Part shown: positions 19,273 to 24,924 of the stretch, piece by piece
How positions within the stretch are numbered: position 1 is the first letter of the stretch
How the letters are laid out: each line of letters opens with the position of its first letter
NCBI GenBank assembly: GCA_020846365.1
Contig: JADLEA010000017.1
Location: forward strand, 1 to 32,602
Direction of reading: 5' to 3'
Origin: Bacteroidota bacterium
GTDB taxonomy: Bacteria > Bacteroidota > Ignavibacteria > UBA10030 > UBA6906
Length of the DNA stretch: 32,602 nt
Position numbers and translations under genes: made by a program
The notes under the pieces: generated by a model
What the model was told of the DNA's origin: nothing
Database searches by the model: none
What the model saw: only the letters and a program-made list of their open reading frames with translations

Positions 19273-19483
19273 ACAGGGGCCCATTAAGGTAGACGGCGTC
19301 ATCACCGATACGCTGCCGAACGCGATGTTCAAGGTGAGTCTGGAAAACGGGCATTCGATCCTGGCCCATATTTCCGGAAAGATGAGGATGAATTTCATCA
19401 AGATCCTCGTGGGGGACAAGGTCACGGTGGAGCTTTCCCCGTATGATCTTTCCAAGGGCCGGATCACGTACAGGTACAAATAA
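19265..19483 (+). CDS. infA: Translation initiation factor IF-1
   Basis: IF-1 binds the 30S A site during initiation. The 72 residues are the standard length with an OB fold: [52 protein letters not shown] and the end [17 protein letters not shown]. It starts inside map (8-nt overlap), so expression is probably coupled. rpmJ follows after 18 nt, the usual order in this phylum. Confidence 0.98.
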   Translation: MAKQGPIKVDGVITDTLPNAMFKVSLENGHSILAHISGKMRMNFIKILVGDKVTVELSPYDLSKGRITYRYK

Positions 19484-19501
19484 GGACGGAGCGGACAGCT
19501 C

Positions 19502-19615
19502 ATGAAAGTTCGGTCATCCATAAAGAAGATATGCCGGAACTGCAAAATCGTCCGGCGCAAGGGCGTGGTGCGGGTCATCTGCACCAATCCGAAGCACAAA
19601 CAGCGTCAAGGCTAA
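19502..19615 (+). CDS. rpmJ: 50S ribosomal protein L36 (zinc form)
   Basis: This 37-residue gene reads [20 protein letters not shown], then [16 protein letters not shown], a textbook L36. The zinc ligands Cys11, Cys14, Cys27 and His32 are all present. It lies between infA and rpsM, its expected place. AAGGAG after its stop serves rpsM. Confidence 0.97.
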   Translation: MKVRSSIKKICRNCKIVRRKGVVRVICTNPKHKQRQG

Positions 19616-19627
19616 AGGAGAACAGGC

Positions 19628-20011
19628 GTGGCTCGTATAGCGGGAATCGACCTACCCAAGAAGAAGCGTTCGGAAGTCGGGTTGACCTACATCCACGGGA
19701 TCGGACGCACCTCGGCGCGCGCGATTCTGGGCAAGGCAGGTGTGGATCTGAACAAGAAGGTCAACGACCTGACCGATGATGAGGTGCAGCGCATTCGCAG
19801 CATCATCACCGCGGAATACAAGGTTGAGGGTGCGCTGCGCAGCGAAGTGCAGATGAACATCAAGCGGCTTATGGACATCGGCTGCTATCGCGGCATCCGG
19901 CACCGCAGGGGCCTGCCGGCCCGCGGACAGCGCACGCGCACGAACGCGCGCACGCGGAAGGGACGCCGGAAGACCGTGGCCGGGAAGAAGAAAGTCGCAG
20001 CCAAGACCTAA
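19628..20011 (+). CDS. rpsM: 30S ribosomal protein S13
   Basis: S13 contacts P-site tRNA and forms intersubunit bridges. The 127 residues start [33 protein letters not shown] after a GTG with AAGGAG upstream (from 19615). The signature [33 protein letters not shown] is intact, with a short Lys-rich tail. It opens the alpha part of the cluster. Confidence 0.98.
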   Translation: MARIAGIDLPKKKRSEVGLTYIHGIGRTSARAILGKAGVDLNKKVNDLTDDEVQRIRSIITAEYKVEGALRSEVQMNIKRLMDIGCYRGIRHRRGLPARGQRTRTNARTRKGRRKTVAGKKKVAAKT

Positions 20012-20040
20012 TCGTGAACATCTAAGGTACGGAGGTACGC

Positions 20041-20454
20041 GTGGGAAAAACCACACCGCAGAGCGCCCCCAAGGCGGACGTTGTCCGGAAGAAGAAAAAA
20101 ATCCAGGTCGACGTGAGCGGCAAGGTGTTTGTCAAGGCGACGTTCAACAACGTCATCGTGACGATCACCGACGTGTATGGCAACACCATCAGTTGGTCTT
20201 CCGCCGGGAAGAACGGGTTCAAGGGATCGCGCAAGAACACGCCCTTTGCAGCCCAAGTATCGGCAGAGGCAGCCGCAAAAACCGCGCACGATTTGGGGCT
20301 GCGCAAAGTCGATGTGTTCGTCAAGGGTCCCGGATCGGGCCGTGAAGCGGCAATCCGGGCTTTGCAGACCGCAGGACTCGAAATCGGCAGCATCCGGGAT
20401 GTGACCCCCATCCCGCACAACGGATGCCGTCCGCCCAAGAGACGCAGAGTATAA
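20041..20454 (+). CDS. rpsK: 30S ribosomal protein S11
   Basis: S11 lies on the small-subunit platform beside the mRNA exit. The 137 residues begin after GTG 20041, with GGAGG six nt upstream. The GGAG lies in the loop of a small GTAC/GTAC stem. An N-terminal basic stretch of about 20 residues precedes the core [17 protein letters not shown], then [19 protein letters not shown], and the end [19 protein letters not shown], with the Asn-Gly site that becomes isoaspartate in E. coli. rpsD follows after 16 nt. Confidence 0.98.
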   Translation: MGKTTPQSAPKADVVRKKKKIQVDVSGKVFVKATFNNVIVTITDVYGNTISWSSAGKNGFKGSRKNTPFAAQVSAEAAAKTAHDLGLRKVDVFVKGPGSGREAAIRALQTAGLEIGSIRDVTPIPHNGCRPPKRRRV

Positions 20455-20470
20455 CGCAGGAAGGACGTCC

Positions 20471-21100
20471 ATGGCAAGATATACCGATCCCAGTTGCAGG
20501 TTGTGCCGGCGTGAACGGCAGAAGTTATTCCTGAAAGGGACGAAATGTTTCACGGAGAAGTGCCCCGTCGAGCGCCGTGCATACCCCCCGGGGCAGCACG
20601 GGCAGTCGCGGCGGTCCAAAGTCTCCGAGTACGGCGTACAATTGCGCGAGAAACAGAAGGTGCGCCGGATGTACGGCCTGCAGGAGACGCAGTTCCGCAA
20701 CACGTTCGCGAAGGCGCTCCGGCAGCCGGGACGCACCGGCGAAACCCTGGTGAAGATGCTGGAGCGGCGGCTGGACAACGTGGTGTACCGCCTCGGGCTC
20801 GCGCCGTCGCGGAAAGCCGCGCGTCAACTCGTGGTGCACGGCCACTTCCTGGTGAACAACAAGCCGGTGGATATTCCTTCCTATCTGCTGAAAGCAGGCG
20901 ATGCAGTCCAGGTGCGCGACAAGAGCAAGAAGATGGAAGCCCTGCACGCATCCATGAAGCGCATGAAAGACACGGCGATGCTTCCGTGGCTGAGCCTGGA
21001 CAAGGCAGCCATGGTCGGGACGTTCCTGAATATCCCCGAGCGCGCCGACATACCGTTAAACGCAGACGAGCAGTTGATCGTTGAATTGTACTCGAAGTAA
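20471..21100 (+). CDS. rpsD: 30S ribosomal protein S4 (zinc-binding form)
   Basis: S4 initiates small-subunit assembly and in E. coli represses the alpha operon. The 209 residues carry four N-terminal Cys (9, 12, 26, 31) in CRLC...CFTEKC, the zinc-binding version. The S4 RNA-binding domain RLDNVVYRLGLAPSRKAARQLVVHGHFLVNNKPVDIPSY follows. The C-terminal LNIPERADIPLNADEQLIVELYSK is canonical. The SD is AGGAAGG. Its stop is followed at once by an in-frame GTG used only by an over-long reading of rpoA. Confidence 0.98.
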   Translation: MARYTDPSCRLCRRERQKLFLKGTKCFTEKCPVERRAYPPGQHGQSRRSKVSEYGVQLREKQKVRRMYGLQETQFRNTFAKALRQPGRTGETLVKMLERRLDNVVYRLGLAPSRKAARQLVVHGHFLVNNKPVDIPSYLLKAGDAVQVRDKSKKMEALHASMKRMKDTAMLPWLSLDKAAMVGTFLNIPERADIPLNADEQLIVELYSK

Positions 21101-21127
21101 GTGACAGTCAGAGAGGGCGACAACACC

Positions 21128-22114
21128 ATGACCATCGGAACAATCCAGATGCCGGAGAAGATTCATCTGGACGATGCGACACATTCTGCATCCTTCGGCC
21201 GCTTCATCGTCCAGCCCCTTGAAAAAGGGTTCGGTGTCACCATCGGCAACTCCATGCGGCGCGTGCTCCTCTCGTCGCTGCCGGGGTACGCCATTACGGC
21301 TTTCCGCGTGGACGGCGTTGCACACGAGTTCTCCACGATCCCCGGAGTCGTGGAAGATGTGCCGGATGTCGTGCTGAACCTGAAGCAGGTTCGCATGAAG
21401 ATGATTAACAAGAAGACCAACCGTATCGTGATCCCCGTCAGGGGTCCGCAGGACTTCACGGCCGGCGACATCCAGAAGGCTTCACCGGATGTGGAGATCC
21501 TGAACCCGGAGCTTCACATTGCCACGCTGAATGCCGACGCCAATTTCGAGCTGGAGCTGCGCATCGGGCGCGGCGTCGGGTACGTTGTGGCGGAGGAGAA
21601 TAAGGCCCCCGATCAGCCCGTGGGACTCATTCCCATCGATGCGGTCTTCACCCCGATCACCAATGTGCGCTATTTCGTGGAGACCACGCGCGTGGGTCAG
21701 CAGACGGACTATGAGAAGCTGACGATCGAGGTGGAAACGGACGGTTCGATCACGCCGGAAGATGCCCTGGCGTACGCCGGCAAGATCCTGCGCGACCACA
21801 TCCAGCTCTTCATCAGCTTCGATGTGGAGCCGGAAGCCCCGAAAGAGGAATCCGAGCAGGATGCTGAGTTCCAGAGGATCCGGAAGGTGCTCACCACGCC
21901 GGTGGACGAGCTCGAGCTCTCCGTGCGCTCCCACAACTGCCTGCGGGCGGCTAACATCAAGACCATCGCCGATCTGGTGCGGCGAGAGGAAAGCGAACTG
22001 CTGAAGTTCAGAAACTTCGGCCGGAAATCCCTTGCGGAGCTCTCGGAGATCGTCGAGGCCGAGAAGCTGACGTTCGGGATGGACGTAGAGAAGTACCTTA
22101 AAGACACCGAGTGA
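21128..22114 (+). CDS. rpoA: DNA-directed RNA polymerase subunit alpha
   Basis: Alpha dimerises to start polymerase assembly and its C-terminal domain reads UP elements and activators. ATG 21128 gives 328 residues, matching the family. GAGAGGG (21111-21117) is its SD, so the GTG at 21101 is not used. The N-terminal domain has FGRFIVQPLEKGFGVTIGNSMRRVLLSSLPG and EFSTIPGVVEDV. An acidic linker (EAPKEESEQDAE) leads to the C-terminal domain with PVDELELSVRSHNCLRAANIKTIADLV and FRNFGRKSLAEL. It lies between rpsD and rplQ as usual. Confidence 0.98.
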   Translation: MTIGTIQMPEKIHLDDATHSASFGRFIVQPLEKGFGVTIGNSMRRVLLSSLPGYAITAFRVDGVAHEFSTIPGVVEDVPDVVLNLKQVRMKMINKKTNRIVIPVRGPQDFTAGDIQKASPDVEILNPELHIATLNADANFELELRIGRGVGYVVAEENKAPDQPVGLIPIDAVFTPITNVRYFVETTRVGQQTDYEKLTIEVETDGSITPEDALAYAGKILRDHIQLFISFDVEPEAPKEESEQDAEFQRIRKVLTTPVDELELSVRSHNCLRAANIKTIADLVRREESELLKFRNFGRKSLAELSEIVEAEKLTFGMDVEKYLKDTE

Positions 22115-22143
22115 TCCACAGGATTATTTAGCGGACGACTCTT

Positions 22144-22719
22144 ATGCGACATCGTATTGCAGGCCGAAAACTCAAACGCACGGCGAGTCATCGCCGGGCG
22201 ACACTCTCCGCGCTTGCCACGGCATTGCTGCGGCACAAACGCATCATCACGACCGTAGCGAAAGCCAAAGAGACGCGCTTGATGGTGGAGAAGATGATCA
22301 CGCGGGCGAAGAAAGCGAAGCCGGCGGATGCTGCTGCGGCGCCGGGTGCGGGAATCTCCGCGCGCGCCAAGCAGTTTCTGGATGCTGGCGGCCACGCCCG
22401 GCGGGAAGTGGGAAAGCTCATCAAGGACCGGGAGGTTCTGACCGAGCTCTTCTCCACCATCGCCGAAAAGGTCGCGACCCGGCCCGGGGGTTACACCCGC
22501 ATCGTAAAACTCGGCCAACGGCCCGGCGACGGCGCGGAAATGGCAGTCATCGAGCTTGTCGATTTCAACACCGGCAAGGAACCCTCCGCGAAGAAATCGG
22601 AATCGTCGACCCGCAAGGCAGCGCCCAAGCGGAAAACGGCGAAGAAGAAACCGACCGAGAGCGCGGCCACGGCCGCCCCTGCGGAAAAACCGGCGGCGGA
22701 AAACGCCGCGTCGCACTAA
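22144..22719 (+). CDS. rplQ: 50S ribosomal protein L17 with insertion and basic C-terminal tail
   Basis: L17 lies at the tunnel exit side of the large subunit. The N-terminus [29 protein letters not shown] and the C-terminal core [30 protein letters not shown] are canonical. Two departures are visible. An Ala/Pro-rich insertion lies at about residues 60-82, where most L17 proteins have a short loop, and a Lys/Ala/Pro/Ser-rich tail runs from 145 to 191. The protein is 191 residues against about 115-130 in E. coli-like bacteria; tails are known in Bacteroidota L17. It is the last gene of the ribosomal cluster, and engB follows after 30 nt. Confidence 0.97.
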   Translation: MRHRIAGRKLKRTASHRRATLSALATALLRHKRIITTVAKAKETRLMVEKMITRAKKAKPADAAAAPGAGISARAKQFLDAGGHARREVGKLIKDREVLTELFSTIAEKVATRPGGYTRIVKLGQRPGDGAEMAVIELVDFNTGKEPSAKKSESSTRKAAPKRKTAKKKPTESAATAAPAEKPAAENAASH

Positions 22720-22749
22720 GAACCGCATCACCGCTCCTCTGCACTGCAT

Positions 22750-23340
22750 ATGAAGATTGCGTCTGCGGAATTCGTACTGGGAGCTGTGAATCTCCGGCAG
22801 CTCCCGAAAGACGGGGCGAGGGAGGTCGCTTTCCTCGGCCGGTCCAACGTGGGCAAATCCTCGTTCATCAACAAGCTCTGCAACCGGAAAAATCTCGCGC
22901 GATCAAGCACCGACCCGGGCAAGACGCGCGAGATGAACTACTACCTCGTCAACGGGGAGTTCTACTTCGTGGATCTTCCCGGCTACGGCTATGCCCGCCT
23001 CCCCGAACAAATCCGGTCCAGCTGGGGAAAGCTCATCGAGCAGTACCTGAAGACACGCTCTCAGCTTTCCCTCGTTCTCCAGCTGGTGGATGCCCGCCAC
23101 GAGCCGACCGAATTGGACATGATGATGGTGGGATGGCTGGACTACTACGAGATCCCGTTTCTGGTCACGCTCACAAAGGCCGACAAGCTTCCCGCAAGCA
23201 AGATGCCGCGGATTGTGCAGACCGCAAAAGAGACATTCTCGCGGTTCAGCAACTGCCGCGAAGTGCTGCCGTTCTCCTCGATCAACGGTCTCGGGAAGTC
23301 AGAGGTCGTCAAAGTTATCGCCGAGCACCTCCGCTCATAG
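22750..23340 (+). CDS. engB: Ribosome-assembly GTP-binding protein EngB/YsxC/YihA
   Basis: EngB is an essential small GTPase that assists 50S subunit maturation. The 196 residues match the family. Motifs are G1 GRSNVGKS (30-37), G2 around Thr59 in TDPGKTREMNYY, G3 DLPG (75-78) in VDLPGYGYA, G4 TKAD (142-145) and a C-terminal SSINGLGKSEV (G5). It directly follows rplQ, so co-expression with the ribosomal cluster is plausible, and the function fits. No SD is visible before the ATG. Confidence 0.96.
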   Translation: MKIASAEFVLGAVNLRQLPKDGAREVAFLGRSNVGKSSFINKLCNRKNLARSSTDPGKTREMNYYLVNGEFYFVDLPGYGYARLPEQIRSSWGKLIEQYLKTRSQLSLVLQLVDARHEPTELDMMMVGWLDYYEIPFLVTLTKADKLPASKMPRIVQTAKETFSRFSNCREVLPFSSINGLGKSEVVKVIAEHLRS

Positions 23341-23355
23341 TCACGTCGGAGTTTC

Positions 23356-24486
23356 ATGAAGAGCCGCCTCTTCACTCCCGGTCCGACCCCCGTTCCGGAA
23401 GATGTCCTTCTGCGCCTCGCGGCGCCTCTCATCCATCACCGCCATCCGGAATTCCGCGCACTGCTCGAGCGCGTCCAGATGAACCTCCGTACCGTCTTCC
23501 AGACCCGGGAGCCGGTGCTCACGCTGACGGCATCGGGCACTGGCGCCATGGAGGCGTGTGTTGTCAACCTTCTGAGCGCAGGGGACACCGTTATCACGGT
23601 GAACGGAGGAAAGTTCGGGAAACGTTGGGGGGAGATTGCCTCGCGGTACGGCGTCCGGGTCGTGGAATGCACGATTCCTTGGGGAGACGTTGTGCAGCCG
23701 TCGCAGATGGAAGAGGTACTCCGTCTGCACCCCGGGGCAAAAGCAGTCTATTTGACGCAGAGCGAAACTTCGACCGGTGCGGCGACAGACATCCGGATCA
23801 TGAGCGAAGTCATTCATACGCATTCTGATGCGCTGGTATGCGTGGACGGGATTTCATCGATCGGGGCACATGAGCTGCGATTCGACGCGTGGGGGATCGA
23901 TGCCTGTATCACCGGCTCACAGAAGGGGCTGATGATCCCGCCCGGGCTTGCCTTCGTGGCATTGAGCGCGAAAGCGCGGAAGGCGATGGAGCAGGCGTCG
24001 CTGCCACGGTTCTACTTTGACCTGGGGGTGGCCCTAGCAGCCGCGAAGAAGAACGATACACCCTGGACCCCTGCCATATCGCTCGTGGCGGCCCTCGATG
24101 CCGCTCTCCTGCATATGATAGAGGAGGGGATGGAAGAGATTTGGAAGCGGCATCGCCGGCTGGCCCTTGGCTTGCGGGCCGGGATCGAGGCGATGGGCCT
24201 CCGGTTGTTTTCGCAGAAACCATCCTTTTCCGTGACTCCGGTGTGGATTCCCGAGTCGGTCTCATGGCAAACCCTGCAAAGCGCCTTCAGAAGTGAAAAC
24301 GGCATCACAGTTGCCGGTGGGCAGGGGGAATTCGCGGGGCGTATATTCCGGATTGCCCATCTGGGCTACTATGACGATCTGGATATTATCGCGGTGGTAG
24401 CCGGCCTGGAGCGGGCTCTCGCCCGATGCGGGTTCTCCGTGGAGCTCGGCAGGGGGGTTTCGGCGGCCCAACGGGTGCTGGCCTAG
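23356..24486 (+). CDS. Class V aminotransferase (alanine/serine-glyoxylate aminotransferase family)
   Basis: This is a cytosolic PLP enzyme of fold type I. The 376 residues start LFTPGPTPVPEDVLLRLAAP and HHRHPEFRALLERV, the hallmark of the alanine-glyoxylate/serine-pyruvate/serine-glyoxylate subgroup. ASGTGAMEA (59-67) is the phosphate-binding turn. Asp164 in VDGISSIGA and Lys190 in TGSQKGLMIPPG are the expected cofactor-binding Asp and Schiff-base Lys. Relatives have been called SGAT, PucG-like or 'soluble hydrogenase small subunit'. In several anaerobes this subgroup replaces SerC beside serA, but no serA is seen here, so the substrate is open. It starts 15 nt after engB with GGAG upstream. 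Confidence 0.9.
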   Translation: MKSRLFTPGPTPVPEDVLLRLAAPLIHHRHPEFRALLERVQMNLRTVFQTREPVLTLTASGTGAMEACVVNLLSAGDTVITVNGGKFGKRWGEIASRYGVRVVECTIPWGDVVQPSQMEEVLRLHPGAKAVYLTQSETSTGAATDIRIMSEVIHTHSDALVCVDGISSIGAHELRFDAWGIDACITGSQKGLMIPPGLAFVALSAKARKAMEQASLPRFYFDLGVALAAAKKNDTPWTPAISLVAALDAALLHMIEEGMEEIWKRHRRLALGLRAGIEAMGLRLFSQKPSFSVTPVWIPESVSWQTLQSAFRSENGITVAGGQGEFAGRIFRIAHLGYYDDLDIIAVVAGLERALARCGFSVELGRGVSAAQRVLA

Positions 24487-24494
24487 ATTGGGAG

Positions 24495-24520
24495 AATGCG
24501 ACGAAACGGGGGCATTTTTT
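24495..24520 (+). terminator. Weak intrinsic-terminator-like element after the aminotransferase gene
   Basis: AATGC (24495-24499) can pair with GCATT (24512-24516) around a 12-nt loop, followed by a run of six T (24515-24520). The stem is short and the loop large, so this is only suggestive. It is well placed to end the engB-aminotransferase transcript just before the next promoter. Confidence 0.3.
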
Positions 24521-24531
24521 AGCTGAAACAC

Positions 24532-24560
24532 TTGACAAACACAACCTCGGTATTTATATT
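24532..24560 (+). promoter_or_regulatory. Near-consensus promoter for the receptor/T9SS/PorV unit
   Basis: TTGACA (24532-24537), a 17-nt spacer and TATATT (24555-24560) match the housekeeping sigma consensus at 11 of 12 positions. TATATTTA also resembles the TAnnTTTG element of Bacteroidota. The start point would be about 24567, leaving a leader of about 355 nt before the receptor ATG. The AT-rich patch stands out against its GC-rich surroundings. Confidence 0.75.
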
Positions 24561-24612
24561 TACTCACCACCAACGAAACGCCATCCTTACAACCAGTAGA
24601 TCCCAGCACACG

Positions 24613-24622
24613 AAGGAGGTGA
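24613..24622 (+). promoter_or_regulatory. Orphan, near-perfect Shine-Dalgarno sequence in the leader
   Basis: AAGGAGGTGA is complementary over ten bases to the usual 3' end of 16S rRNA, stronger than any SD in front of the genes here. No ATG, GTG or TTG lies at normal spacing. An ATC at 24626 is at ideal distance and would open a 19-codon frame ending at the TGA at 24683-24685. A TTG in the same frame (24638) is too far. It may initiate a leader peptide from a near-cognate codon, or act as a ribosome-binding regulatory site. Confidence 0.5.
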
Positions 24623-24924
24623 AGCATCCGGCGTACATTGATACACCTTTTCACCCGTCTTACCGTTCTATCCCCGTGCGTGTGATCGTCATATGATCGC
24701 AGTAGTTGCAGGTGGATCCCCAGACCTCACACAGACGCCACGCGGCGCAGCAGCACCGCGCGGGCTCAGCGCACCGTGTTGCGGTCACTGAGACGCGCAG
24801 GGTATTGCAGCACCGTATTTGGCATGGTTCCTTGACGATGTTCCTGCCTTCCTGCACAGACGGGGTGTCGTGATTTTGTCGTACCTGTTGTAGGTATTCC
24901 AGCCCACACAAGAGGAGGTAACAC

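Larger units (their letters stand above)
24487..24924 (+). other. 438-bp non-coding region: terminator-like element, promoter and long structured leader
   Basis: This is the only gene-free stretch above 300 bp. It contains, in order, a weak terminator-like stem (24495-24520), a strong promoter (24532-24560), an orphan SD (24613-24622), a CGCGG/CCGCG stem (24741-24760), a repeated GCAGCACCG (near 24749 and 24808), and a TACCT/AGGTA stem (24882-24896) shortly before the SD of the receptor gene. The open frames across it on the minus strand are short continuations of shadows and show no recognisable protein. I see no B12-box or other known riboswitch signature. Confidence 0.75.

Noticed and set aside
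20024-20036. GTAC-GGAG-GTAC mini-hairpin presenting the rpsK SD
   Set aside because: Only four base pairs; too weak to claim regulation without conservation data.
24561-24924. Cobalamin or other known riboswitch upstream of the receptor
   Set aside because: TonB receptors often have B12 riboswitches, but I could not find a B12-box or the conserved core; called only an unknown leader.
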